Counted from the stretch's first letter, positions 47,338 through 58,495 are shown. The stretch: DNA of 64,000 nucleotides from Symbiodinium natans (GCA_905221605.1 CAJNDS010002085.1:355001-419000); one strand, 5' to 3'. A program made the numbers and translations. The notes: generated by a model not told the origin, from the sequence alone.

Positions 47338-47434
47338 GCGCCTCTAGCTGCTGCTCCAGATATCCCTCGGAGGCTTGCACGATCCAGCCTCGGCCATGGG
47401 GGAAAATATCACCCGAAGTCCGCAAACAAGCGCC
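47338..47434 (-). CDS. Putative exon
   Basis: The minus strand reads DIFPHGRGWIVQASEGYLEQ followed by QLEA, after an AG (ttcaAG) and before a TTTAGGG-type array. Boundaries are approximate. Family unknown. Confidence 0.38.
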
Positions 47435-47439
47435 TTGAA

Positions 47440-48300
47440 CCCTAAACCCGAAACCCTGAGCTAGCCCTGCTGCTTAGGGTTTAGGGTTTAGGGTTTAGGG
47501 TTTAGGGTTTAGGGTTTAGGGTTTAGGGTTTAGGGTTAAGGGTTAAGGGTTTAGGGTTTGGGGTTTGGGGTTTGGGTTTTGGGGTTTAGGGTTTAGGGTT
47601 TAGGGTTTAGGCCCTAAACCCTAAACCCCCAAATCCACGCAAGTCTGACTAAGCTCTGCCTTGTAATCTTCACGCCTCCAGACCCTCAACCCTGAACTCT
47701 ACACCCCAAACCCCAAACCCCAAACCCTAAACCCTAAACCCTAAACCCCACACCCCAAACCCTAAACCCTAGCCCCAAACCCTTTTGGTGGCGCTCGGAG
47801 GCCGCGGAGTCGGAGCTCGGAGATGCCGGCAGCTAAACATGGATCCCTGCACGTGTGAGATGATGCTGTGTGTCTGATTTCGGGCTTAGGGTTTAGGATT
47901 AGGGTTTAGGGTTTAGGGTTTAATTAGGGTTTAGTGGATTCCGCAATTCGGGGCTACCTTATTGGGGTCCTGTTCATAAGGGGATCCTACGATTTGCGGG
48001 TGTACATTCTCGTAAACACCCATGTAGCGTTTAGGGCTTAAAGCCCTAAACCCTAAACCCTAAACCCTAAACCCTAAACCCTAAACCCTAAACTAACGAG
48101 CCATGACGTGGATCGCGACATCGGCCCATCACAGCTCTCACCAGCCTTGGCTCGGACTGCTGTTTTTTTTTTTTTTTTTTTTTGGGGGGGGGGGGGGGGT
48201 TAGGGTTTAGGGTTTTTAGGGTTTCTAGGGTTTCTAGGGTTTCTAGGGTTTATAGGGTTTAGGGCTTAGGGTTTAGGGTTTACGCGTTACAGGTTAGGGT
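47440..48300. repeat. Telomere-type arrays, both orientations, and a T(n)G(n) junction
   Basis: TTTAGGG at 47474-47605, CCCTAAA/CCCCAAA at 47690-47785 and 48030-48092, then about 24 T joined to about 16 G at 48162-48199 and a TTTCTAGGG variant run to 48260. A copy of a further repeat (GCTACCTTATTGGGGTCCTG) lies at 47952-48024, with a relative at 54196-54282. Confidence 0.8.
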
Positions 48301-48435
48301 TGAGGGTTCAGCAAGTCCATCCTTTCGCTAGTAAGGCTGCTTACTCCGGAATCGAATATCGACCCACCCACCCATTGGATCCCATAACATTATGAAAATA
48401 CCTCTCGTTGTAACCCAAGGTAGGTTCTTGTCCAC

Positions 48436-48606
48436 GAATGTTGGCGCTTGTCTGCGATGTGTTGGTGCTATTGTTCGGCAATTGTCCGCGAGTTATTGGC
48501 GCTTGTCCGCAAGTTGTTGGTGCTCGTCCGCGAACTGTCGGCGCTTTGCCACGAATTGTTGCTTGTCCGCGAATTGTTGGCGCTTGTCCGCGAAGTGTTG
48601 GTTGGC
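48436..48606. repeat. Minisatellite, 21-24 bp unit (GTTGGCGCTTGTCCGCGAA)
   Basis: About seven degenerate copies. Its Trp/Ser/Cys-rich translations are repeat artefacts unless expression is shown. Confidence 0.85.
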
Positions 48607-48743
48607 CATTAAATATACATAGGCCAGAGAGGGTTTTAGGGTTTAGGGGGCTTACTGTAGGGGTTTTGGGGGGTCTAGGGGGGGTTTGGGGGGTACTGGG
48701 GGGGCCTTTATTGGGGTTTAAGGTTTGGGGGGGGGGGGGGTGT

Positions 48744-48840
48744 GCAGCTGGAGGTTGAGGACTGCATGGCGCGGTTTGAGGAAGAGGGCTTCTCGGGCTT
48801 AGGGTCAGGAATCGCCTACAATGAGGATTCTGATGAAACC
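48744..48840 (+). CDS. Putative exon, plus strand
   Basis: After gtgtgcAG the plus strand reads LEVEDCMARFEEEGFSGLGS and then AYNEDSDE. Acidic and well mixed; the minus strand is interrupted by stops. This is the one island that reads clearly better on the plus strand. Family unknown. Confidence 0.38.
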
Positions 48841-49076
48841 CTAAACCCTAAACTTGCCCTAAACCCTAACCCTAAGCCCTAAACCACCCCTGGGGTTTTC
48901 TGGGGTGTGGCTCTGAAATTCGGCCCCCCTCGGAATCTCTCTCCCAAAAGCGCACCAGCTAGTAAGTGGCCGGGTCTTTCATGCCCTGAACCCTTTGGAA
49001 CCCTAAGTTTTAAACCCCAAGCCCTAAGCACTCAACCCTCATCACTCTGTTCTAGCCACCGCCGTGGGCGGTCTTG

Positions 49077-49709
49077 TTAAACTGCACCGGCTGAAGGGAC
49101 CTTCTGGTTCTGAGGGACTATAGGATTTACGAGGCGGAGGTGAGTGCTTAAGATGTCGTTGAAGTCACACACTAAAGGCTCCTTGGTCCCGAAACTACCG
49201 GCCAACTGCTGCATCCCAGCCGCCCATGGGACCGCCCATGGGGCCGCCCATGGGTCCGCCCATGGGACCGCCCATGGGTCCGCCCATAGGTCCACCCATA
49301 GGACCGCCCATAGGAGGGTAGCCGCCTGATTCCGCAAGGAAAGTGCTCTCGTTTCCAGCTTGGGGCCTTCGACAGGGTTGCTGTTCAGGAACTGCAATTA
49401 AGTTGACTTACCATGACAAGGAGAGCAAAGCAATCCACTATATTTATATTATGGTGAGTGCTAATATTATGGCAACTTCATTTCGAGGCTTCAGTGCCCT
49501 ACTCAAAGAACAGCAACCCAGTCTAGACTTCCGATTCCAGGCCTGGACATCACGAAGGTGTTGAAGCTCGGGCAAGTATGCTTGCCGCATCCCAGCAAAG
49601 ACTTTGCCCTGCTCAGCCCGCGAATCCTAAAACCGCAAAGTCCGAATCCTTAGCCGAAGCACTCCTGAAAGCGGAAGCACCCAAAACTCCCATAAACCCA
49701 CAGAAAGAG

Positions 49710-49744
<35 letters not shown>

Positions 49745-50200
49745 CTCTCTCACTCAAAGCTCTAAACCCTAAAGCCCTAGAAGCCCCCGAAAAAAAAAAA
49801 AAAAAAACAAACGAAGCTCCGAAAGCCGGAGCAGCGCCCAGCCTGGCCCGCCGTCCCAGCCTGGCCCGCCGTCCCAGGCCGGCCCGCCGTCCCACGGCGG
49901 CCCGCCGTCCCAGCCCCAACCTCTTGGGCCGCCGAAGGAGGAAGGCGCCCAGCCCTTGCCTTCAGGTGTTGAGAGTGGGAGGCTGCAGGATAAGTACTAG
50001 AGTATATTTTGAATGTAACTTCGAGTCTACAAAAGATGCTTCGGATGTTCTTTGAACTGAACATGAGAGGAGGGGCGATTTGCTGTCAAGTCTACAGCTT
50101 CCCCCGCCACTAGCGCCAAACCCTTGCTTGCTTGCTTGCTGGATCATGGCCTCCGCCGCCAGGACGTATGAAACCAGGGCGCGCAGCCTCATCACCGGCT
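49077..50200 (-). other. Region with Gly/Pro-Met coding repeats and possible exons
   Basis: 49222-49320 is a 12-bp tandem repeat that reads PMGG on the minus strand; 49835-49915 is a 15-18 bp repeat that reads GWDGGP-like. Between and beside them are open minus-strand stretches (LAGSFGTKEPLVCDFNDILS; ALVSYVLAAEAMIQQASKQG). A (CA)15 tract and CT run lie at 49711-49755. A gene with a low-complexity Gly-rich protein is possible, but its structure could not be resolved. Confidence 0.35.
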
Positions 50201-50679
50201 GGAGTTTTGGGTTTGGGCTTTTGGGGTTTATGGAGCAGTCCTACACTTTTAAAACCCAAAAAAGCTGAAAGGCTTAAACCTTAACTATTGTTCCGACAGG
50301 AGGAAATGCAAAGCTCAATCATCAGCTAATTGCAGGCTTGCCAAGAGGGATGATGCCAAGAACGTGTATGATTCACAGGATGAGAGACACAGAACCAAGA
50401 CCCTAGTTGCCGAACCCCGCCTAAGCCTTCAAATGTGCATCCCGAAACCCCAAATCCCCTTTTGCATGCTTATTGCGCATGACACAAGGGCTCAGAGTTC
50501 AGGATTCCGTGGGTTTAGGGTTTAGGGTTTTCGGGCAAGTGCCCACAAGTGTCCTAATTGCCGTCTTGAAGGGGTCATGGGCAGCTATGCAATAGGAAGG
50601 TTTTGCAAACCTTCCCTTTGTATCTGGCTAGGGGGCCTTTTTTTTTAACGGGCCCATGAAACCAATATTGAACCCGAAT

Positions 50680-50772
50680 TCCCGCCTCCTATACTAACCG
50701 TCCTTCTTAGGCACTATCATAGGGGGTACTATCATCCCTTCTAAGGACTGTTAGCATGAGGGGGAACATCCC
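50680..50772. repeat. Foldback (MITE-like) element, family 1
   Basis: The left arm CCTATACTAACCGTCCTT pairs with the right arm AAGGACTGTTAGCATGAGG and ends in GGGGAACATCCC. Confidence 0.7.
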
Positions 50773-50779
50773 AAAACCC

Positions 50780-51325
50780 TACCCTAAACCCCAAACCCCA
50801 AACCCCAAAACCCCAAAACCCCAAAACCCCAAAACCCCAAAACCCCAAACCCTAAACCCTAGACCCTAAACCCTAAACCCCCACAAAACCTGTACCGTGA
50901 AGCCAGCCGTGGGGCCACGGGCGCGCCGGGCCAGGCCGCCTGGGTGGCCCAGGCCTTTCGAGGGGAGAAGGCTTCAGGGCTTCCCGGGCTTTCAAAGCCC
51001 TAAACCCTAAACCCTAAACCCTAAACCCTAAACTGGCCCTAAACCCTAAGCCCTAAACCCTAATTAAACTTTCAGGGCTGTGCCATGTGAGCTTGTATGG
51101 CTTTGGAGTGCGGTCGGGATTCGGGGCCTTCAGGGCGTTGAGGGCTTCTGGAGGGCGTTCAGGCGCTTTCAGCGCTCATGGCTCGCGGGTGCCCTAAAGC
51201 GTCAGGTTTTTCGGGGCTTGCGCTCGCGCAACTCAGAACAAACCCTAGACCCTAAACCCCAAAATTCAGGAAAACAAGGCCAGCGTTTCGGGAGGGGTTT
51301 AGGCTTTTGAGTCAGGGTTCAGAGC
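50780..51325. other. CCCCAAA/CCCTAAA arrays with unique island
   Basis: CCCCAAAA and CCCTAAA runs at 50770-50885 and 50998-51065. The island at 50905-50990 is open on the plus strand (GATGAPGQAAWVAQAFRGEK) but its boundaries are unclear. Confidence 0.5.
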
Positions 51326-51328
51326 TCG

Positions 51329-51426
51329 GATGATTCCCCCTTATACTAACAGTCCTTAATCGGGATTATGATATGGGAGGTACTATACTCGCTATGAAGG
51401 ACGGGTAGCATCAAGGGGAGCATCCC
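51329..51426. repeat. Foldback (MITE-like) element, family 1
   Basis: The arms are GATGATTCCCCCTTATACTA and, on the right, GGGTAGCATCAAGGGGAGCA, with TCCTTAATCGGGATTATGAT inside. Confidence 0.65.
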
Positions 51427-51429
51427 AAG

Positions 51430-52080
51430 TCTAGAGCTTGCTGACGTTTGGGCTTGTGTCCGCCCACTTGCGCTCCCAAAGGGAGGCTGAGGCATGCCGT
51501 GACCGCAGCAATCCCTCCACTCCAACTCCTTTAAGCCCCTTAAAACCCTTGAAGCCCTGAGACTTTTACACCCTTGACCTTTAAACTCTGAACCCCAAAC
51601 CCCTTTCTTTATATTCCCGGGGCTACCCCTAAACCCTAAACCCTAAACCCTAAACTCTAATTAAACCTCTGAAGCTCGCCCTGGCCCTTCCAGCTCCTTG
51701 GGTGCTGCCTTGGCCGCCCAAGGAGACCTCAGGTGGGTTTAGGGCCCCAGGTCCGTGGGGTTTAGGGTTTTAGGGTTTAGGGTTTTTTTGGGTTTAGGGC
51801 TCAGGGCTTAGGGTTTAGGCAAACATCAAGGTCATTGGCGCAATGGTCCCTTCTTCTGGGGGTTCTCTTGTGGAGTCCACCTGGACCCTTTCCGGTACGG
51901 CTCGTCCTGTCACTGGACAGCACCCCTCGTTGCTTTCAACGATCCCTGAACCCCTCGCCACACAGACTTTCTGCTCTCTCTCTCTCTCTCTCTCTCTCCC
52001 TGCCTCCCTCCCTCACCCTGCCCGGCCAGTTGCTTGTCAGCCACCTTAGACCCTAAGCCCGAAACCCTGAATCACTCAAA
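51430..52080. other. Spacer with telomere-type runs and a CT microsatellite
   Basis: CCCTAAA at 51625-51650, TTTAGGG at 51755-51820, and a CT run at 51970-52005. No supportable gene. Confidence 0.45.
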
Positions 52081-52082
52081 AC

Positions 52083-52193
52083 CTCAGCCGCTGTATTCGG
52101 GAGGAATCGGGGATGCAGCCACGCGTCGGCTGATTCATCTGCTGCTGCAGGACGGCCAGCTTTAGCCGAATGCTCTCCTGGATCAGCTTCAGG
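52083..52193 (-). CDS. Putative exon, 111 nt, helical
   Basis: The minus strand has ggtgAG, then LKLIQESIRLKLAVLQQQMN and PTRGCIPDSSRIQRL, then GTTTTGAG. The length is a multiple of three with matching split phases. Amphipathic and coiled-coil-like. Family unknown. Confidence 0.45.
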
Positions 52194-52199
52194 CTCACC

Positions 52200-53110
52200 A
52201 CCCTCATTAAGGCTTAGTGGGGGCTTAATAGGGCTTCATAGGGTTGAATAGGGCTCCATGGGGCGTAGTAGCTCAATAGGTTTAATTGAGCCTTTTTTAC
52301 AGGCTTTAAACAGAGTTTCTAGGGCTTATCACACGCGTTGCCGCTTAGGGTTCAGCGTTCCGGGACTAGCGCACTGGCACAATGCTGGAAATGCACCAAG
52401 GGCCCGAGTCTTGGCGGCCAGGGACGCTGCACGTCCGTGCGTCTCTGTCACTCATTCTGCACCTCATGGGGCTTGTACGAGGCCCCACACCCTAACCCCT
52501 AAACCCTATACCCTGTATTATATACCCTCCTCAACCTTCTCTTCTCTCAAGTGGCGTCACCGGCGTCGATGCGCCGCTGCCGATCTCGCCGGGCCTCATG
52601 GAGCTGGGGCGTTTGGTCGGGTGCATCTGCTAGTCACAGCGGATGCTTATGACAGGATGGCTTCGGAGTACTCCTTGAACACTTGAAAGTTGCTTTCAAC
52701 AGAAAAGTGGTATAGATGAGGAGGTCGAGGTGTGGCTGCTTCAGGTCTCACAGGGGCTAGCATTCCAGAAGACCTTTCAGCAGTAAAAAGCCGTCGTGGA
52801 GCTAGCGACGCTTCATTTTTGGGGGTGCTGTCCTTGTGTCTGAGTGTCTCTGAGTCTCTGCATCTGTGTCTGTGCGCGCGCGAGCGCGAGCCCGCGCCTG
52901 CCATGCGTGCGAGTGTGCTACCTGCTATGCACCTGTGCTATGCGCGGCGTGCACGCGCGCACGTGCTTGCGCGTCTACCCAGCACCCAGCTTGCAGCCGC
53001 ACTGGCACCTACTTCCCGAGCATCCTGGACTATTCAACCCTTCTGCAACAGGCTTGCCACTTCGCCCAAAGCTGGTGCCACTCGAACCCTAAACACTAAA
53101 CCCTCAACGG
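52200..53110. other. Unique region with a few possible exons
   Basis: Several short frames are open, including TGVDAPLPISPGLMELGRLV on plus near 52560-52625. A GCGC-rich stretch lies at 52870-52985. Nothing could be delimited. Confidence 0.3.
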
Positions 53111-53113
53111 AAC

Positions 53114-53175
53114 CCCTAGAGGGCCCCGCCTCCTCAGTGAGGCGCACGAACATGTCCTGCCAAATGTCGGTCATT
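53114..53175 (-). CDS. Putative exon
   Basis: The minus strand has gtggAG, then MTDIWQDMFVRLTEEAGPSR, then GTTCCGTTGAGGGTTTAG. Family unknown. Confidence 0.42.
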
Positions 53176-53230
53176 CTCCACCAACGGGCCGATCGAGAAA
53201 TTTAGGGTTGAGGGTTTGGGGCTTAGGGGC

Positions 53231-53340
53231 TGGGATGTTCGTCCTTCTACTCACAGTCCTAAACAGGGATTGTAGTGCCCCTTTTCAGAATCCCCCCTAC
53301 AAGCACCCCCCCCCCCCCCCCAAAAAAAAAAAAAAGAAAA
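53231..53340. repeat. Family 1 half-copy and a C(n)A(n) junction
   Basis: GGGATGTTCGTCCTTCTACT resembles the left arm of the foldback family. Poly-C joined to poly-A follows at 53307-53335. Confidence 0.5.
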
Positions 53341-53399
53341 ACCTACACCACTTTCCGGTTGAGGCTTGTTCTAAACCCTAAACCCCAAAACCCCAAAAC

Positions 53400-53498
53400 C
53401 CGCCCTAAGTGCTTTGGGGCCTTTGGGCTGCAGATCTTAAGCGAGCACTCCTGGTTGATCAGCTGCTCTTCGGTGAGGATGGGTCGGAGGATGCCTGG
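53400..53498 (-). CDS. Putative exon, 99 nt, phase 0
   Basis: The minus strand has an acceptor ccctacAG at the very end of a CCCTAAA array, then PGILRPILTEEQLINQECSL and KICSPKAPKHLGR, then GTTTTGGGGTTTTGGGG. Exactly 33 codons with no split codon. Family unknown. Confidence 0.48.
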
Positions 53499-53504
53499 CT
53501 GTAG

Positions 53505-54300
53505 GGTTTAGGGTTTAGGGGTTTAGGGTTTAGGGCTTAGGGCTTAGGGCTTAGGGCTTAGGGCGAAGCGGAGTTCCGAATTGGGGCGTGAGGACATGGC
53601 ATTGCTAATCCGACATCGGAGGAAGCTTTGAATAATTTGGGGTTTAGAGTTTAGGGTTTAGGGTTTCGGGTTTTTTTTTTTGCCACCCGCCTAGCAGACC
53701 CCCTCTGGGATCACTCCGCAGGGAACAATCGTGATCTCTCGTACGCGTCTTCAGCAAAAAGGGCCCCGAGACACCCCCATCACCCTCACCCCCAACACAA
53801 GTAGGTTCACACAACCGAGACAACGGGTGGGGGTGCATCCAGGCCGGGTTCTTCAGGTCACAGGCATCACTCCATTGGCGTGGTACGCAACCTGGAACCC
53901 CTTGACTTGAAACACTGGCTCTGTCATGCCCACATTATGACGCCCGAACCCTTACAACAGTGGGGACCCCAGCAATACCTCTATCCTGCGGGCATGGCCA
54001 TAACAGGGCTACAGCAAAAGAAAGGCAAAGACTTCGGGTTTAGGGTTTAGGGTTTAGGGTGACAGGTGCATCCCCACTGCAGCGAGAACAATCGAGTGCT
54101 TGGCGTGCTTGAGATTTTGAGGGGGGCTCATGGTGCGAGAGGACTGCTATGACATGATCGATGTTTCCGCATAGATACAGGAGCTTCCGAAATTAGGGTA
54201 CCTTCTTGGGGTCCTGAATTTTTGGGCATCCTACTATGTAAGGGACTATATGAGGGGTTTCATATTTTCGTAAACCCCCCATGCCTATATTCCGGTTTAG
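53505..54300. other. Telomere-type repeats and unique spacer
   Basis: TTTAGGG units at 53505-53565, 53640-53670 and 54030-54060. A TTTTTTGCCACCCGCCTAGC motif occurs at 53674. No supportable gene. Confidence 0.45.
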
Positions 54301-54306
54301 AGCAAC

Positions 54307-54421
54307 CCCATCTGCAGAGGTCTGCCCCGATCAAAACGTACAAGGGTGCAGCCGGGGATGCCATTGTCCAAGACAGAAACCACATCGCTGACCAAGTCCT
54401 CTGGTGGGCCATCGATCACAG
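54307..54421 (-). CDS. Putative exon, 115 nt
   Basis: The minus strand has ttgtaAG, then VIDGPPEDLVSDVVSVLDNG and IPGCTLVRFDRGRPLQM, then GTTGCTC. Entry and exit phases are both 2 nt. Good coding composition. Family unknown. Confidence 0.47.
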
Positions 54422-54475
54422 CTTACAAGGATTGGAGTAAAGGCAACAGGCACTGTTGAAAGGTGTGCAATCAAT

Positions 54476-54655
54476 ATACATATATATATATATATATGTA
54501 TGATATATGATATATTATATATTATATATTATAATATATATATATATATATGATATATGATATACGATAATATCTGATATATGATATGTGATGCATGACA
54601 TATTTCGAAACACACACACACACCCACACACACATATATATATATATATACACAT
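54476..54655. repeat. AT satellite with a CA run
   Basis: TATA and TGATATA units, then CACACA and again TATA. Confidence 0.9.
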
Positions 54656-54933
54656 AGGATGTGCATCGCATAGATTGTACTGAAGGACCCCGAAGCAAGG
54701 GCTCTTAACAGGGGCCCATTCCTTAAGCCAGGGGCTTATCGTAGCTGGGCTTCTCTCCCAGGTGCCTTGTTGGGTTCACGGCTTAGGCCTTAACATCATG
54801 CGCCATCACACCACACAGACGTTCCGGAACCCCAAACCAGTTCCCTAAGCCCGAAGCCCTAAACCCTAAACATTAAACCCTAAACCCTAAACTCAAAAAG
54901 GTCTAAACCCTCAAAAAATGCAGAGCCAGCGAC

Positions 54934-55014
54934 GCAGAGTTCCACGCTGTTGCTGGAACCGAAGTACTTGGTGTTGAGCGGTTTTCTGAAGTATCCTCGG
55001 AACGCTTGCTCTTG
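54934..55014 (-). CDS. Putative exon, 81 nt, phase 0
   Basis: The minus strand has ccctcAG, then QEQAFRGYFRKPLNTKYFGS and SNSVELC, then GTCGC. Exactly 27 codons. It sits in the expected order relative to islands at 56411 and 57951, which could form one domain, but I cannot name it. Confidence 0.47.
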
Positions 55015-55029
55015 CTGAGGGTTCTGGGT

Positions 55030-56400
55030 TTTAGGGCGATCGCTCTAAGGAACGACTCCCTCAATTAAGGGGGTAGAAGGAGTTTTTGGGCAACTCCCAG
55101 CCTCCCCCCTACTGGCTTAGGGATTCTCACGGTCTCGAAAGCCGAACTGGCAAGGGCATGCGGCACGCAAGGCCAGGTGCGCTGGCTGTCAACTTGCTTC
55201 TACTTGCTTCAGAACCCTAAACCCAAAAAACAAGAATAATCATGCCTATCCTATCTTGCCCTTGTAAGGAAGACGAATTTTACCTCTTCTGGGTGGATCT
55301 TAAGCAAATACGTAGTAGCATTTGCTTGCTCACTGGGGATCGCTTTAGGTCCAGAGTTGGCGCAAGCACCCTGGGGATCGCTAGGTTTTCCCTTCCACCG
55401 CCGCAGAGCGTTTGCAGGCCTCGAATGCCTAGAGAACAACAGTTTAGGGGTTTTTTGCCACACGCTTAGCTGACCTCTCGGACACTCTGCAGTTTAGGGG
55501 TTTAGGGTTTAAACCAAGGACGAAGCCTTGTGGAATTGATTCGGTCATACCGCGGGCGGCTGCTGCGAATTTTAGCGCAGCAAGTCCAGTAGGCAGAGCA
55601 AATTGTGCTTGCGTTGAAGTGTCGGTATTGACGCACACAAGTTTTGGCAATTGAGAGGAAGTGAGAGAGACCCCGTGTCTCGGGAATCGACCACGTCAAG
55701 AGCCCAGCCAGTCGGGGTTTTGTGCATACGGTGAATTTAGGGTTGGTTAGGGTGAGAAGAATCTGGAACGTTGCCCGGGTGGCACGACCAAACATGGTGA
55801 CAGGCTGCACGTCTACAGATCAGGTGGTGAGTGTTTATATCTTAACTCCTGTACTTCGAACGTTCTCAGTGGCAGTGTTTCTGTACGTCGTTCATCCTTT
55901 ATTTCACTCTATCTTTCTTTGTCGCTGCTTCTGTCCATATTGCTTTAGTTGTTGTCTTAACGCAAGTTTTGTAGCCGTCGCTCTTTCGTTCGTTCTTGCT
56001 TCCCTTGTGTTCCGTCATATTCTGTACAAAGGAGCTTGAGTCTGCTTGTACAAAAAGTGACAACAACAGACACCGCAATTCCAAATCCTGCTGCCTTGAA
56101 GAAGCCGAATCAACTGGGTTGCGCGTGAGGAACTGAATGTTAGCAACCATGATTAGGACATACCCTAAGGACCAAATGACCCCCATACTACGAAGATTCC
56201 TAGGAAGGTATGTGAACTATAACCCTAACCCCTAACCCTTTTAGGGTTCATTTAGTCGTCGAGGTATGGGGTTGCTCGAAAAGTCAGCCCCCTAAACGGG
56301 GAACTCTTACTAACAGGGAAACCCGAAACCCGAAACCCGAAACCCGAAACCCTAAACCCTAAACCCTAAACCCTAAACCCTAAACCCTACTCTAATTACT
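55030..56400. other. Mostly unique region with possible minus-strand exons
   Basis: Open minus stretches include PTGLAALKFAAAARGMTESI (55540-55620), TMFGRATRATFQILL (55740-55800) and MGVIWSLGYVLIMVANIQFL (56110-56190). The last two are hydrophobic, and the second is channel-like, but exon limits and family are uncertain. Confidence 0.3.
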
Positions 56401-56410
56401 AATTACTCAG

Positions 56411-56478
56411 GCGCCCGGTATTAAAGCCATGAGGCGGTTGTAGTAGAAGCCAAGGTGGGCCTCGTGGATGCCGGGCCT
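56411..56478 (-). CDS. Putative exon
   Basis: The minus strand has gttgtcAG, then RPGIHEAHLGFYYNRLMALI and PG. CCCTAAA lies to the left and a long TTTAGGG array to the right on the plus strand. The left boundary is approximate. Confidence 0.42.
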
Positions 56479-56516
56479 CTGACAACTCCCTTAAAGAGCA
56501 GTTGAAGGAGCAGGAA

Positions 56517-56690
56517 GGGTTTAGGGTTTAGGGTTTAGGGTTTAGGGTTTAGGGTTTAGGGTTTAGGGTTTAGGGTTTAGGGTTTAGGGTTTAGGGTTTA
56601 GGGTTTAGGGTTTAGGGTTTAGGGTTTAGGGGTTAGGGGTTTAGGGTTTAGGGGTTTGGGGGTTGGGTTTAGGGTTTCGGGGAAAATCAC
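56517..56690. repeat. Longest regular TTTAGGG array in the window
   Basis: About 17 consecutive TTTAGGG units (56517-56635), then degenerate units to 56690. Confidence 0.95.
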
Positions 56691-56691
56691 A

Positions 56692-56806
56692 TCTAACAGA
56701 AAAAAGCGAGCAAGGAGGGTTCTCGTGGGCTTTTTGCGGGCAAAGCCGGCGAAGCCCTTGGCCGCGGAGTAGAACGGGTTCCCTTCTGAGACCGCCGGGA
56801 GGATCA
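56692..56806 (-). CDS. Putative exon
   Basis: The minus strand reads ILPAVSEGNPFYSAAKGFAG, then KKPTRTLLARFFLLDVIF. Basic and hydrophobic. Splice limits are not clear. Family unknown. Confidence 0.33.
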
Positions 56807-56821
56807 AGAAAGTACCCGGTA

Positions 56822-57945
56822 CAGTAGGTTCAGGGTTTGCTTGGTTTAGGGTTCAGGGTTCAGGGTTCAGGGTTCAGGTTTCAGGGTTCAGGGTTCAGGG
56901 TTCAGGGTTTAGGGTTTAGGGTTTAGGGTTTAGGGCTCTTTTGCCACCTGCCTAGCAGCCTCGCAAGACACTGCATCCGCAATACGTCCACACAAAGCAA
57001 ATCGAAGAGGAGGAGAAAGGGAAACTTGGCTTCAAGTGTGGGCTTTCACTGAGGGCTTTCAGGATTTAGGGTTTAGGGTTTAGGGTTTGGGGTTTAGGAG
57101 GGCTTCGGGCGCATGCCCGTACCACGGCTTCAAGAGCAAGCCCTAAACCCAAACTCATCACAGCCCGAAGCCTCCCAACATCCGATCATAGTCCTGACAC
57201 CTGAGAAGACTTTCAGTTCCCTGGGTCAGCTTAGGGTTTAGGTGCTTTTCGGAAGAGGGGTTTCGGGTTGCAGGTAAGGCAGCCTCTATTAAGGTGCTCT
57301 CAGCTAAGGTCCACGAGGTGGAAGTAAAGGCTACTACGGAGTCCGTACTCATAACTAGCACTCATACACCCCATATAGGTAAAGCTGATGCACATGCCGG
57401 GCCGCCTGTCCGGATCGACAACCGCCTGCATGTTATCTCGCAGGTTTTGGGTCTGGGTTCTGGTGCAAAACGATACTTTTACCCGAAGCTGCCATGATGT
57501 TTAGGGCTGGGTCAGGGCTTGTCGCCGTGACTGCAAGCAAAGATCCTTTCTCCCAAAAGCCTAAACAACCCTTTTGCCCCCTTTTTGCAGCTAGGTCCGA
57601 AACCCTAAACCCTCAACCCGAAACCCTTGACCCTTAACGCCAGGGCTTGGGGCTTGGGGCAGGGTCCTTTTGCACAGCCTCCCATCGCATGACAGGGTAC
57701 GATTGCAGCTTGCAAAAACCTCCTTTCTATGTAGGAAAGATCTGTCCAGAAATAGAACAAACTCAAACTCGAATTCTGTGTGGGACGCTTTGGGAGTTGG
57801 GGCTTAGGGTGTAGGGCTTAGGGTTTAGGGACACCCGACCTCCTCCTCTCCTCCTCCACCTCCACCTCCTCCACCCCCCCCCCCACCCTAAACCCTAAAC
57901 CCCAAACCCCAAACCCGAAACCCTAAACCCTAAACCCTCCCAAGA
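56822..57945. other. GGGTTCA/TTTAGGG arrays and unique sequence
   Basis: A GGGTTCA variant array lies at 56828-56910 and TTTAGGG at 56905-56935. The island at 57290-57480 is open on both strands (plus KVHEVEVKATTESVLITSTH; minus RRPGMCISFTYMGCMSASYE) and probably holds an exon of unknown strand. CCCTAAA runs at 57885-57940. Confidence 0.45.
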
Positions 57946-57950
57946 AGTAG

Positions 57951-58025
57951 AGAGCCCGCCCGCGCCTGCGCGAAAGCGCTCATCAGCATGGCCAGCTCGA
58001 AGCGCAGGTTCATCAACGCCCAATC
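57951..58025 (-). CDS. Putative exon
   Basis: The minus strand has ataacAG, then DWALMNLRFELAMLMSAFAQ and ARAGSLLLG. It is bracketed by CCCTAAA on the left and TTTAGGG on the right. The donor end is approximate. Family unknown. Confidence 0.45.
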
Positions 58026-58447
58026 CTGTTATGGGGGGGTGCCTTAATGGGGGTTAGGGTTTAGGGTTTAGGGTTTAGGGTTTAGGGTTTAGGGTTTAGG
58101 GTTTAGGGTTTAGGGTTTCGGGTTTCGGGTTTGGGGTTTAGGGTTTAGGGCTTAGGGTTTGGTTTAAAAGGGTTTGGGATTTAAAGCTTTTTGCTTTGCC
58201 GCGTGCTGCGGACGCACCACAAGGCAACACGCTGGCGAGAGCGCCGATCCGTGCTTTTTGTTTACAGCTTTGGGGTTTCAAGTTTTCGGGTAAGGTTTGG
58301 GGAGTTTCGGGGTCTTGCATGTAGCTCGACCCGAAACCCCACCCTTACGGCGGAGCTTCATGGGACCATGATGCCGACGCCCCTGCAACTAAGCCCTAAG
58401 CCCTCCAAGCCCGAAACTTCTCTACACTCCAACCAACACTCCAAGAC

Positions 58448-58495
58448 CTATCTTCAGCGCCACCTCGAACGCGAAGTGGGCAAACAGTGGTTCGC
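58448..58495 (-). CDS. Putative short exon, 48 nt
   Basis: The minus strand has ctcAAG, then EPLFAHFAFEVALKI, then GTCTTGG. It precedes the island at 57951 in minus-strand order. Family unknown. Confidence 0.36.

Noticed and set aside
55500-56190. Ion channel gene
   Set aside because: Two short hydrophobic stretches are channel-like, but no pore or voltage-sensor signature is complete.
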